From Trichomonas vaginalis G3 (lineage: Eukaryota > Parabasalia > Trichomonadida > Trichomonadidae): a DNA stretch of 64,000 nucleotides. A model generated the notes under the pieces. That model searched no databases and was not told the DNA's origin. It saw only the letters and a list, made by a program, of their open reading frames with translations. Where the stretch lies: positions 14,889,962 to 14,953,961 of the forward strand of contig NC_067208.1 of NCBI RefSeq assembly GCF_026262505.1, in the 5' to 3' direction. Numbering within the stretch: the first letter of the stretch is position 1; the number at the start of each line of letters is the position of its first letter. The translations under genes were made by a program, and so were the position numbers. Positions 18,343 to 29,800 of this stretch are shown here, in pieces.

Positions 18343-21300
18343 TAAATGGCATACAACATCCATTTTCACAACATACAGCCTTAGTGTGTGCTCCTGTTAA
18401 TGCAGTCTTACCGATTGTTAAGCGAGTCATTGACCATTTTAAGTTGTAAATTAATTTGACCATCGAAAATAACTTTATCATTTATTATATCCAAATAATT
18501 TTTAGGTGTTAATTGCTTATTTTGTCGTAAACTAACACCTTTCATTTTTTGTGCAATCTTTTTAAAATCACCCCCATCAATTGAACCGTTGAATGATGTA
18601 TAACACTTAGGACATAAAGCAACCATGTTATCACCTTGTTTCTCAATTGCTAAACCCAATAACTTTCTTCATGTGCTTTTTCTTCAGCTTTATTCTTTAA
18701 TTTAGGTTTAATTTCTCATCAAAACAAAAGAAATCAAAAGGTGCGAATTTGAAAATGTTTTTATCATAAAATTGTTTATCGGTAACAGTTGCTTGAAATG
18801 CTTGAGTGTTAGGAAGATTTGGGTCGCCAGCGATTGCCAATAAGATGAATCAGTATCACCTTCAATGAAATGAAAACGATTAACATTCATGCATTTATAC
18901 ATTAAAATCATAAATGAAAACCAAATACCAGTATTTAGCATTATCTAAAGTGAAGAATGCCTCTTGTAACATGTATCACATCTATAAAATCTATCTTTAA
19001 GCATCACTTGATATGTATTTCACCTATTTCTCTTATGTTTTTAAACTTATTTGACATACATGCAACGCGTGCCTCTGTGCTTCATTATTTTAGTCTTTGC
19101 GTAATTTTGTGTATTCATTGCATCGTAACCATATGATCCATTAAGTGAAAGCAAAATAAATTTCCTTCTAATTCAGCCTTTTGTCTTCGTTCATAAATTT
19201 GTTGCAAATTCATTAAAACAAGTGTTTTTCGTAAATGTTAAAATTGATTGAATATCATCGATGATAAATGAAATCTGTCTATTAGATACAAAGATAATAA
19301 GAAGAAAATGGTTGATATTGGTTGTGTTTGATGCTAACTGAGTTAATTTCCTCTGTTTTCTGGTCAACTGGTAGATTGTTTGATTTCATGTAATTATACA
19401 TAAAACTGCCAATTGTTTTTTCATCTGTGATAATATCTAAGTTTCTTATTATCGGTAAAAAGTTTATGTAATCATTAATGTATTTTTCATCAATGTGACC
19501 CTTTACTTCAGCCACGAATAAAGTATTTTTCTTCTTAATTATTCCCAGTGCTTTTGCTTTCTTTGTTGCTGTATCACAAATGATAACACCATTCAATCTT
19601 CCCGGCATATACATTTTATGGTCAGTATATTGAATGAAATCATGAGGATTAGATGAAAATGATGAAGGATATAATGAATTAAAGTCAACTCCAACGAAAT
19701 GAGTCATGATGTTGGTGGTGTCCTCATTTGATACAGTTTTAGTTTCTGGATTATATGAAAGTTTATTAATGTGCGTGATTCCTTTAAGATTAACGATGTT
19801 GAACATTTGATAAACCACCAGTAATTCCATTACGGAGAATGTGATAAGCTTCAACTGAATCTAAAGTCATTGGTAAATTATTTTTTAATGCTAATTTCTT
19901 AAATTGATTCTTAAACGTTGAACATCTTCATCTTTATTTGATTTACGACATTGCAATAACAACACATTAACTGACAATTTTCTTTGTATGTGGTTTTTCA
20001 TTATCAATTCTATCTAATGTTGGTTTATTTGCATATGTAAACGCTTTACCACACATTTTGCATTTAGATGAAAGGATTAAATCGTGATAGTATTGAAAAT
20101 CATCCATTGAAACATTATTTTTAGTATCCCTTTCTGCTTTTTCATCTTGTTTCTTATATGATTCAATTTTATATTTCCAATACTTTTTCGTTAATTCAAA
20201 ACTTGATTCTATCTCTTCCTCAGGATATTTTTCATTAGGATTAAAGTCTTTATATACTAAAGCGTAACGAATCATTGAAGCATTCGATGATAAAGAAAGA
20301 TTATGAAGCATGTCAATTTTATAAACAAATGTTTCTTCAATAATTTTATCAATTGGGTCAATCATAATTTCAACATCTTTATTGCAATAATGAATAAAAT
20401 ATTCTAATCTATTCTCAAAATTTTTAGCATCATTGAGATATATTTGATAATCTGAATCGGATATAGTTTCTTGAGTTAATGCTGAATAAAATGAATCTTG
20501 AGTGAATGGTTCCTCTTTATATAATTCTTCTTCGTAATTCTCCCATGTGATGAATTGATAAGGGAAAAAGGATTTAACACGTGATTTATTGTTTCCGAAA
20601 TCTTGAGTGAATTGGTCTAATGTCCCACCCGCTATATAATTTCTGATGTCAATAAATCTCAATTCATATGGAACGTTTGTTTTCTTTACAATGATTTGCT
20701 TAAATTGTGAAGATGAACCCAGCATTGATTTTATTTTCCATTTTGCAGTGTTTAAATCACGAAGAATTAAATTTAAATCAAACTTTCCCGAATTAAAACC
20801 TATGATATTCACTTTATTGAATTCCTCATCTAGAAGTTTTTTAAATGCTTCCTTCTGTTTTTCATTTAATGCATGAGACTTCATTAATTCTTCATATTGT
20901 TCAATATTTGATTTAGCAACTAATGAACAGGTTGAAAATAAAAACTCAATCCAATCAGAAATAAAAGAATCACTCGAAGTTAAGCAAAAATTCCTCGTAT
21001 ATGTTTTATCGTTTAATTTAACTGTTGATGATACCATGAATGGTTTTAAGTAAGCGTTCAAAGTTGCACACTCAGAAAGTTGTAATTCTTCTTTAGTCTC
21101 TAATGTTTCGAAGTCAAAAGTAATATAATATCTTGTCGGTTGATAATATTCCTGCAAATTATGAGCTAATAACCACTGATATATCTTCTGTTTCGTAATA
21201 TGTGGTGCATATGGTTGCTGTGTCTTTTGCAATTGAACGTCTTGAATTAATCTCCCATTATTTTCTTTACATTTCTCACAATGCTTTAAAAATCTTCTTT

Positions 21301-21748
21301 GGTTTTTCCTTTCTGGATCATCACGGATAGAATAAACTTCTTCTTTACAATATGGACAAACTTTATAGCCGGTGAGTGCTTCAACGTCTGTTATTCTGTC
21401 AGCGTGAAGTTTTCCACATGGACTCTGTGTTAATAAAATATTTACTGTTTCAAATTCTGGATCTATCATTATTGATTCCACTAATGGAAAGTCTACCTTA
21501 TTTATGTCCACGTCTTCTGGGTGAGGATCACAATAATAGAAATCAATATTAACATTTAACATTCTCGCTAATCTCTCACTTTCTGATGAAATGTTAAACC
21601 CTTCATAGGCATCTATTGCTTCATTTAAATAGCTTCTACGAGTTTTAGGATTAACACCATCAGGAATGTTATAGAAGCGTTTAAATAACCTTCTACCTTC
21701 TGCTCTAATTTGATTATCATTCATTTTAGCTGTTCCGTTTTTGTTCAT
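18343..21748 (-). CDS. Protein-primed family B DNA polymerase, element A (broken)
   Basis: Motifs in order: two CxxC pairs (CPYCKEEVY and HCEKCKE), exonuclease I YITFDFETLETKEE, exonuclease II IIGFNSGKFDLNLILRDL, exonuclease III YCNKDVEIM, polymerase motif A VGVDFNSLYPSSF near 19680, and motif C EGDTDSSYW near 18845. The order and spacing are those of Polinton protein-primed polymerases. The start MNKNGTAKMNDNQIRAEG is preceded by T-rich DNA like other genes of the element. It is strongly decayed, with about five breaks, so no working enzyme comes from this copy. Confidence 0.85.
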
Positions 21749-21797
21749 TTATGTAAGAATAAAAAATTAAAAAATAAATAAAAATAAAGTTTATTTT

Positions 21798-22910
21798 TTA
21801 AAGCCCATAAAATGAATTAAGAACACATAAATTTTTATCATCTGCGACGTGACGAATACATTTTAATTTACTCAAGAATGCGTACCCTGATACATTAAAT
21901 CTAATTCCCGTCTTATTTAATTTCACAACTTTGAAAAGGAATGTATGAATAGCTATAAAATGATGAGAAGATGTTTTATGGGTTGCTTCCATTTTTTCTG
22001 AAATAAATGAATAAATATAATGTTTATAAGTTTTCATATCTTTTATGTTCTTAATAACGAATGGTATAGACCTTTCAACTTCGTCTTCCTTCGGTGCTGT
22101 TCTTTCATATGAAACATTATTAGTATCTTCAATAATGAAACCACAATCACACAAAATTTTATAGGTTCCAATGGTTTCTTTTGATATTTTATCTAATAAA
22201 TCAAAAACTTTATCAACACCTGTGCATTTATTTAAATAATAATTTGTGTAAATATCATGATCTTCTTTCTTAATCGTATTAGTTGCATATGTCACGTTTT
22301 TAAGAGCTTTTTTGAATTTCTCAGAATCGAGAGGGGGTGAAAGTAAGATACAAGGGTATTTTTCATTATCAATAAATTGTAACTTATGTTTACGTATAAA
22401 TTTAGTACCTTCTTCTGAAAGTGTTTCATCTATTTCGCCATCTAATAAATTTTGTGTTGATTCTGAGACATAATTTTTATATCTTTCTTCATGAGATTTC
22501 TGAACTGCTGATTCTGAAGCTGGGATATTCATTAAACCCTCTACTTCATTTTCATTATATTTTTCAACTTCTCTTAATTCCTTAATTTTTTCATCTATTT
22601 CATCTCTTATTTTTTCCAGTCTTTCAATTTCAATTTCATCGTATTCATCATCTTTAATCCGTTCTTCATAATATTCAGGGAAAACATCGGGTTCTTTAGG
22701 TTTTTCTTCTTCAGATGTGGGATATAAGAAATTTATAACATCATCTTTATTCATTTTTCCATCATAATCTAAATCATTTAATAACTCGGCAAATTTTTGA
22801 CAATTTCTTAAATAATATTTACTAACTTCATAACACATCTCATCTAATATATCCTTTATTTCCTCGTTTGTGAATCCTAATTTTTTAACGTTGTTAGTTT
22901 TGACGCTCAT
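21798..22910 (-). CDS. Unknown acidic protein upstream of the polymerase (370 aa)
   Basis: The start is taken at the ATG giving MSVKTNNVKKLGFTNEEI; the longer frame has no earlier ATG. The first 130 residues are acidic and helical (EIEIERLEKIRDEIDEKIKE). The rest is mixed, with CDCGFIIEDT and a Phe/Ile/Lys-rich C-terminus. Family not recognised. The upstream DNA has TTTTTTTATTTTGTATG, the same end as the KilA-N box, so it probably shares the early-type control. Its place before the polymerase would suit a replication factor such as a terminal protein, but nothing in the sequence proves this. Confidence 0.55.
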   Translation of the reverse strand: MSVKTNNVKKLGFTNEEIKDILDEMCYEVSKYYLRNCQKFAELLNDLDYDGKMNKDDVINFLYPTSEEEKPKEPDVFPEYYEERIKDDEYDEIEIERLEKIRDEIDEKIKELREVEKYNENEVEGLMNIPASESAVQKSHEERYKNYVSESTQNLLDGEIDETLSEEGTKFIRKHKLQFIDNEKYPCILLSPPLDSEKFKKALKNVTYATNTIKKEDHDIYTNYYLNKCTGVDKVFDLLDKISKETIGTYKILCDCGFIIEDTNNVSYERTAPKEDEVERSIPFVIKNIKDMKTYKHYIYSFISEKMEATHKTSSHHFIAIHTFLFKVVKLNKTGIRFNVSGYAFLSKLKCIRHVADDKNLCVLNSFYGL

Positions 22911-23004
22911 TTCATACAAAATAAAAAAATAAAATAATAAACATAACTAAGTTTTAATTTTTCGTAAGAAGTTTATTTTTTACTTCATTATGGTAGTGAA
23001 TCTT

Positions 23005-23595
23005 TTATTCATGAAAATAATTATTTCTAATTTCTTTTACTCTCTCGTATATACTAGATTTGAAGAATTCGGAACATTTCCCATAATCTCCTAAATGTTT
23101 TCTTATCCCTAACGTGTGCCAGTTATTATATGAAACTGAATAAACTTTATCTTTATCTTTGCATCTTTCATCACTTCCAATATATTTATATCTCAGTTTT
23201 GATTTAGCATTTTCATATTCATTAGCGTTTAATAATTCACAGTTTTCCTTTTTAAATTGATGTTTAAGATATTCAGGATTTAATACTCTACGTTTATATG
23301 CTCCTAACTTAGTTCTAAAGGTTTTTCTACAAAATTTAGGAATTCCATCCTCTTTAATGTCATCAATGATTTCCATTTCATTATTTTCAATTTCTTCTTC
23401 TCGTTTATGAGGTCTTTGATTATGACTCCATTGATTCCATGAAATTAAATATTCTTTATCATTATATTTATACCTCATTAGCTTATTTTGGCTTTCATAT
23501 TCATTTAATAATTCACAATCTTCATTTTTAAATTGAAGTTTAACCCATTCAGGATTTAAACAATGTTTAATTAATCGCGGAATATCTGACATCAT
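23005..23595 (-). CDS. Right-end gene overlapping the terminal repeat; two copies of a small domain
   Basis: The 196-residue protein has two related halves: FKNEDCELLNEYESQNKLMR...YLISWNQW and FKKENCELLNANEYENAKSK...YSVSYNNWH. The pattern (Cys-Glu-Leu-Leu, Tyr, Asn, hydrophobic strand, aromatic end) recalls small treble-clef-type repeats in giant-virus and phage endonuclease-associated proteins, but without the usual Cys pairs. The first copy lies fully within the 430-bp terminal repeat. DNA binding is a guess. Confidence 0.55.
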   Translation of the reverse strand: MMSDIPRLIKHCLNPEWVKLQFKNEDCELLNEYESQNKLMRYKYNDKEYLISWNQWSHNQRPHKREEEIENNEMEIIDDIKEDGIPKFCRKTFRTKLGAYKRRVLNPEYLKHQFKKENCELLNANEYENAKSKLRYKYIGSDERCKDKDKVYSVSYNNWHTLGIRKHLGDYGKCSEFFKSSIYERVKEIRNNYFHE

Positions 23596-23849
23596 CTATA
23601 TATAGCTTCTTTTATAAAAGATAAAATAATTAATTATTTTAAAATTAATGTTAATTTTTTAAAATGTGTTTAGTATATAATATTTATTACTAATTTATTT
23701 AATAATGTCGCGCTTTCTTACGAATTCATGACTTAAAAAACGTAAGAAAAATTTTTTATATCATCTATATATAGAAGATGTGAAAATATACCTTCATCTA
23801 TATATAGACGTAACAAAAAAAGTCACACAACCCTTCCTATCCTACTACT
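23420..23849 (-). repeat. Right terminal inverted repeat of Polinton A (430 bp)
   Basis: Reverse complement of 4303-4732; no difference was seen in the stretches compared. It ends CCTACTACT before the 6-bp duplication. Confidence 0.92.
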
Positions 23850-23855
23850 CATTTT
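23850..23855. repeat. Right 6-bp target duplication of Polinton A
   Basis: CATTTT, identical to 4297-4302. Confidence 0.85.
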
Positions 23856-24111
23856 ACCGGATTATTCTTCAGTACATCGATTGTGTATCTAAAATAATAT
23901 CATTATCCTTATTCTGTTTTTTCCAAAATTCTTTTAAATATCTTTTTTGGTTTGATTACTTTATACTTTTTACTTTTATTTTTTAATTTCAAAAAAAATT
24001 TGGTGATTGTTCTATTCTGTTACAATGTGCATTATCATATTCTAATGAATTATTCATTACATGCATTTAAAAAAACTTGTTAAAAATGAAATTAAAAAAT
24101 TATGTTTATTA

Positions 24112-25086
24112 TTACGCTGTGAATGTGTCAACAGCGGTCATGCCTGTATCTGTATCCCATATTTGCCACAACCTTTCTGTATCTGCATTTGTGTATTTCG
24201 GTTTCAGCTGATACATTTGATTTGGCGTGTAATTTGTTCCAGTTAATGGATTAATTAGGAGATCTTCATGCGGTGTGTTATTATTGTACTCCCAAATAAA
24301 GGCAGGAATAGCCTGAATGCTTTGACAGCGCTCCAATGTCGGCCAGAATCTCTCAATCTTCCCATTTTGGTAGGGAGAATGAGAGTCTGTATGCCGCCAT
24401 TGGACGCCCCAAAGATCAAGTAGATCTTGAAAGGCGCCCCTATTTTCTGAACCGTTGTCGGTCCAGAAATAATAAGGGGCGCCAAATTCAATGAAGGTGG
24501 AAGCCGCAACGTTCGCTGTCGTCGCTGCCAGCATATCTGGTATTTGTATACACGCTAGGACTTTGCGGCTAAAATCGTCGATTATGCCATAAATATACTG
24601 GCCACGAACACCCCTAAAATAATGAACATCTGCGTGCCAGATAAGATTGGGTGAAAGCGCCCAATATCTTACTGCTGTTTCTGGCCCGGCATGCTCTAAT
24701 CGCGTCTTGGTGAAATGATTTTCTTTGAAGTATCTGCGTACTTCTCTATAAGATACATCAATTTGTTGTAATTTCAAACGTTTCCATTGTTTTGTTTGAC
24801 CACAGGGAAAGGCCCAGTGGTCATGTATCACAGCAAGAGCTTTGATTTGGTCGTAGGGATTGACCCTATGACCTTTCTTGCCTTTAGGCAATGGGATATT
24901 CTGTAAGCTAAATTGATTTTGTAAAAAAGATTTTGAAACATCTAAATATTTGAAATCATTTGATTGAAGGGTTGGGGCGATGGGAACATGGGTGCAAGCT
25001 TCTTCCCATGTTATTTTACCTTCTTCAATTTGATTGGAAATACCAATTAGGTAAATTCGATCGACATACCCTTTGTAAGGATTCAT
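24112..25086 (-). CDS. IS3-like DDE transposase of the outer transposon
   Basis: The 324-residue protein has an rve-type core with the DDE triad: Asp153 (WHADVHYF), Asp210 (FWTDNGSEN) and Glu245 (PYQNGKIERF), with 34 residues between the second Asp and the Glu. Before it lies a helix-turn-helix-like region (VSYREVRRYFKENHF, 111-125), as in IS3/IS481 enzymes. The start MNPYKGYV is chosen because it is the first ATG and TCATT lies 4 bases before it, a host-style initiator. The frame reads through whole. It is unlike the integrases of the two Polintons in sequence. It cuts and joins the element ends. Confidence 0.85.
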   Translation of the reverse strand: MNPYKGYVDRIYLIGISNQIEEGKITWEEACTHVPIAPTLQSNDFKYLDVSKSFLQNQFSLQNIPLPKGKKGHRVNPYDQIKALAVIHDHWAFPCGQTKQWKRLKLQQIDVSYREVRRYFKENHFTKTRLEHAGPETAVRYWALSPNLIWHADVHYFRGVRGQYIYGIIDDFSRKVLACIQIPDMLAATTANVAASTFIEFGAPYYFWTDNGSENRGAFQDLLDLWGVQWRHTDSHSPYQNGKIERFWPTLERCQSIQAIPAFIWEYNNNTPHEDLLINPLTGTNYTPNQMYQLKPKYTNADTERLWQIWDTDTGMTAVDTFTA

Positions 25087-25089
25087 TCT

Positions 25090-25094
25090 AATGA
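25090..25094 (-). promoter_or_regulatory. Initiator-like motif of the transposase gene
   Basis: The minus strand reads TCATT four bases before the ATG, matching the trichomonad initiator consensus. Confidence 0.4.
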
Positions 25095-25263
25095 AGTACG
25101 TTAACAATCAGAATATTCTATAAGTGTCTAGTATGGAATTCAAAAGAATAAAGAAAATGGTAACGTAAATAAACGTATTATGAAATAATTTATAATTAAA
25201 ATGAAAAAAAGAAAAAATAATAAGTAAAGTGACTGGAAATGAAAATGAAAATCAGTGTACAGT

Positions 25264-26046
25264 TTTATTTTTTTCTCGCTGTGAAACGTATTCGGTCTTT
25301 TTTTTAAAAATTAATTTTTTGTTAGAGATAAGAGCTAAAACTCGGTAAACAACTTCTTTATGTCTAGAAAATTCTATCTTGCCTTTTATTTTTTCTCGCT
25401 GTGAAATGTATTCGGTCATTTTTTTAAAAATTAATTTTTTGTTAGAGATAAGAGCTAAAACTTTGCAGACAACTTCCCCATGTCTAGCAAATTTAACATT
25501 CGTCTCCCATTTTTATATATTTGGTTTAGAATGTTCGAAAATGCGTAATATGGTCATTAATATTAATTGAAAAGAACCTTGAATTAATTCAATCTGATCT
25601 CACAAAATATTTTAAATTACAAACTTTGTAGTTTGAATAGATAATTAGTATTAAACTCAAATAACTAGTTTATTTTTGAATAAAAATTATTTGAATTTAT
25701 TCAATTTTGTGAATTTTCCTTCAAAAATCAAGTTTAAATATCTTATTTGCCATATAATTATAAATACAATGAAACATATTCGAAATTGAAAAGAATGACT
25801 TTTTCTGTTCTTTCAATCATTCAATTTGAATTTTGCAATATTGGATTTCTCATTAAATAGCTATTAAAAACAACAAGCAATTTAACTTACATTCAAATTT
25901 ATTTGTGTTATATTCAATCTTCTCAAAACTTATAATTTTCGGCTATAGCATGATTATATGCTATATAATATAATAAACCTATAATAGTATCATTCTTTCA
26001 ATTATTTGAAGAGAAAACCGAAAAAATCTATTTTCGGTCTATAACA
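25264..26046 (-). repeat. Right terminal inverted repeat of the outer transposon
   Basis: Reverse complement of the left end, including two reversed 120-bp units (about 25264-25500). The stretches compared between 25460 and 26046 look identical to 2113-2700. Confidence 0.8.
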
Positions 26047-26061
26047 CTGGACGGAAAAACC
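26047..26061. repeat. Right 15-bp direct repeat flanking the outer transposon
   Basis: CTGGACGGAAAAACC, identical to 2098-2112. Confidence 0.75.
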
Positions 26062-26863
26062 ATTCAATTTTTTGGAACATCATCAACATTAATTTTATTG
26101 CAGAAATCATTTTAAAATATAATACAAATTATAAAAATCTTGAAATTGGTAAAATTTAACACAATTTTCTACTAAATTTTGTGGGAATTGTGGGAAGAAA
26201 CAGAATTTCACAGGACAAAAATTTTCAATAGCATAAGCCAATTTATTGTGATAAGCAATTTTGTTAAATTACCAAAATTTTCCAAATTATAAAAATTCCA
26301 AATTCATTTTTTTCACAAGCCATTAAGTCGTCACAAAGATTTAAGACACATTCTATAATGCATGGTTTGATTTTAAACACTCATACTTGATAAAAAAACA
26401 AAATTTACAAAGGAAAAAATTATCAATAGATAGGATAAAGAGGATAACAATCCCAGAAAAGTGTACATTTTCAGATGTTGAATTACTTAATCTATTTGAG
26501 CAGACATATTATAATGATTGATCCATAAAAAACATATTTCAATTTTTAAAAGCAAATGAGTCTTGAGAATAAGAAATTCTGTTTTTAGCTTACTTATGAG
26601 ACTTTCAAATATGCGATTCTGCATTTAATACTTTAATTTAATACCTTAATACTTTCCTGAACATAATAGCCTGAATTCCAGAACTTTTCTGAAGAAATGT
26701 CAATAGTAATTCCACTTCGAATTTTGATCCCAAGTGGAATATCAATGTTTTGTTAGATACAAAGGCATGATTTTAAGATAGAATACAAATAGATTTTAAC
26801 GAATTTATTGATATATTATTTAAGAAACATAAGAAAATAAATAAACTACAAAAAAATATAAAA
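26062..26863. other. Intergenic, no gene seen
   Basis: AT-rich host DNA between the transposon and the 3' end of the BEACH gene. I see no coding frame, RNA gene or repeat that I can support. Confidence 0.6.
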
Positions 26864-29800
26864 TTACAATTTGAGAGAAGGAATACTGTTCATAATAACT
26901 TTTCCATCTTCTCCCATAGCGAAAATCGTGAATGATCCAAATCCTTCTTCCACGACGCACACGCAGACAGGTCTTGAAGTGAGTACACATATTGGTTCTC
27001 CAGACAATTTCTGTCCATCATTTGCATCGATTATGAAAACTCTTCTTTTTGTGTCCGCAATAACAATGCAATCTTCGCTCATGTAAGGTGAATAAGCAGG
27101 GACTGCACAGCTGCAAATCGCTGTTGTATCAATTCCAAACAACTCGCTATTAGTTGTTTGCACAATTATTTCTCCTCTTAGCGATGTAATAACGAAATCC
27201 GATGCTCCGAAAACAACCAATCTTCCAATTCCTTTTGTAATGATGATTCTTGTTGGAACGAAACCCAATTTGATGGATCTGATATGTGTTCCGCGAACAA
27301 AATCATAGAAGATAACACTGCCGCTCTTCACACCTACTGCTGTAATCTTAAACTCACCGCTTGTGTAGATACATGTTGGTAATTCAGGAGAAACGTGACA
27401 AATTCCAAATAATTCCTGAATTTGTCCGTCAATCAAATACGCAGTTCCTCCGAGACCTGCACAAGCTCCGTATTTAGATCCAGTGCCGTAGAAATGTGCT
27501 TCAGGGACAGGCGATATCAAGTGCTTCTCTTTGTTGACGTAGACAAGTGCAGAAGCATCTTGATTGTTCACTAAAACACAACCGTTTTGGATAGGAACAA
27601 AAATCAATCTCGGATCATTTGATTTGTTGATAACTGTTAAAACATTGTTCCTGTATTCAAACAAACCAATGTCTAAGCTGAATCCTCTTATAACATATCC
27701 ATTGTTTCCATCACTTTCAACTTGTCCTTTGACAATCTTTGTACAAGGAACTTTTATCATTTTTTCTGACTTTTCTGCCAATGTCAATCTTGGCAAATTT
27801 CTGGCAGGATGAGGGACAGAAAACAACTGAGGAATTTTTGTTCCTTGCATTTGATCGATTCCAAAAACTGAATCAATCCAAAGATGCAACTGGGAAGTGA
27901 TGAAAGGACTTTCCAAGGCTTTCCGCATTCTCCTGACGAAATCAAATCCAGAAACATTTGAAATTGTTGTTGGAAAACAGTCAGGTGAAGTGAAAAATTC
28001 TGGAGTCAATTCCACAGGATCCGAAATTGAAATTTCCAATTCGGAGAAGTCATCTTCTGTTTCTTCAAATCTACTTTCACTCAAAGTCTCGCTTTCATCT
28101 GTTTTTGTTTCATCAGTTTGGTTGAAATGCAAACCAGTAGATTCGCAAGAAGTCGTGGATGTCGATGGCATTTTGTCTTCAAACAAATGCATGAAAGGAG
28201 GGAATGTTCTTAACCATGCATTTGGTCGGATAGAGAAATGTTTTTGTCTCCTGAAATCTCTATATGTTGTTTTATCATCCAAATTTCCGTTTTTATCCGC
28301 AAAAACATTTGGCAAAATTGGATAAGCTCCGGCCCATTTCATTGTCCTTCCGCCGAAGAAATTCAACTCCATCAAATACTCGAAATTCGATTTGTTGCCA
28401 TTCACCCAGTCGCTTGTTGAATCTCTTTTAGTAAGGAAGATCGGATACAACTGGAATTGTACTAAACAACCGTTAATTTGATTCAAAATTGAGAGTTTTG
28501 GCAGAATTGATTTGAGAGATTTCGGAAAGAAATCAATCAAAATTGAGCGGTTATCAATTCTGAAAAATTCCAAACAGCTGAGTTTTCCATTTCTTGTTCT
28601 ATGCAGAACAAACTCGAGTTCTTTCAAAGGATACTTGATCTCTTTGTGCAATGTTTTAAGAAGAATGCAATCGTTGAATAAAGCAAATGTCGCTTTTGAT
28701 TCTCCTTTCATTCTAACGATAGAACATTCACAACTAAAAAGCGGTTTGCCAACAACTGTCAAAATTCTTCTTTTTGCAGGTCTTGGTCCTACGAGTTTAT
28801 AAAGTGGAGTTGTGAATGTTGATGTGTAAACATGTGACACTTTTTCTGTCATTTGCGGTTTATGTAAAGCCCAAATTGATGATTCATTCATATGTGTTTC
28901 CAAGAACTTTGCAGTACAGATTTCTCTTGTCCAAATGTTGTTTTCGTTTGATCCGTAATAAATTGAACAAGCGACATTCGAAACAGAAACAGTTTCTTGG
29001 GAAATAACTCGTAATGGTTCAACTTTTTTCAGTTCGATTTCTAAGTAATTGAACAATATTTTGCAATTTTTAGCAAAGAAATCTTGATACGAAACATTCA
29101 TGACCATGGCAACTTGATGAACTAATGGTGTCAATTTTGACATCACTTCATTTTTGACATTTTCTGACAAACTATCTCTTTTTGCCAGATAGTCAAAGAA
29201 ATCGATATAAAATGTTGCAGTTGAGTTGAAATTATTCTGTGGAATCAATGATGATAATTTTGACACTTTTGTTAATAAATCTTTGTCAAAATTGGGATCA
29301 ACTCTGAATAACAAGTTGCAACTGCAGTTTTTGAAGAGATTTAGGATATCGAGCATATCCATTTCTTTCTTGTTTTCGTTTGAAACCGTTTTTTGTGATC
29401 CAAAAATTGACATTTCAAATTCTTTTGTCAAATTATTTGAATGCAAAATTGGTTGGAACGAAAACAAGAAATATCTTGCGCATCTCATCAAAACATTCAA
29501 CGGCAAACTTGTTGATTTCGACTCTAAAGCGAAGTCAACGAGTTTGTTAAACAATGATGATCTGAATGGTCTCACATTATACCCATCAAATGACAATCTG
29601 TCAATGAAGACACAAATTTCGTCAAATTTCGAAAAGTGCCAATCATTTTTGAGAATTGCGAAGAGAGCAGCAGAAATCGCAGGAATAGAAATGGGCGAAA
29701 TGATGGCACATATTATAGGGAACATGTACCAATACTTAACTTTCGTGAGTTTGTTCGAATTCTCAGGGAAAATCACTGAATCACTAAAAGTGACAGCGAA

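Larger units (their letters stand above)
4303..23849. mobile_element. Polinton/Maverick element A, about 19.5 kb, inserted in the outer transposon
   Basis: It is bounded by 430-bp inverted repeats that begin AGTAGTAGG (the 5'-AG end is typical of Polintons) and by a 6-bp target duplication. Contents from left: small genes, two amphipathic VI/X-like genes, major capsid protein, packaging ATPase, structural genes, penton-like protein, fibre-like protein, KilA-N, primase-helicase, integrase, family B DNA polymerase and two unknown genes. No adenain-like protease was recognised. It is a fossil with roughly a dozen breaks, concentrated in the integrase and polymerase. The identical ends argue for a young insertion, so the decay may be recent or the copy may have been moved by proteins from another copy. 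Confidence 0.93.
2113..26046. mobile_element. DNA transposon with long inverted repeats and an IS3-like transposase, split by Polinton A
   Basis: The ends are inverted copies beginning TGTTATAGACCG. The inverted repeats run for about 780 bp and look nearly identical by eye. Without the Polinton inside, the element would be about 4.4 kb (2113-4302 plus 23856-26046). It carries one gene, a DDE transposase at 24112-25086, and a 120-bp tandem array at its left end. The nearest class I can suggest is the eukaryotic IS3-like group, because the transposase core resembles bacterial IS3/rve enzymes; the 15-bp flanking duplication is not something I know for that class. Near-identical ends and an open transposase frame indicate a young insertion. 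Confidence 0.75.

Noticed and set aside
23780-24246. Small plus-strand frames at the right junction of Polinton A
   Set aside because: They cross the element border or lie opposite the transposase, with no composition or family support.
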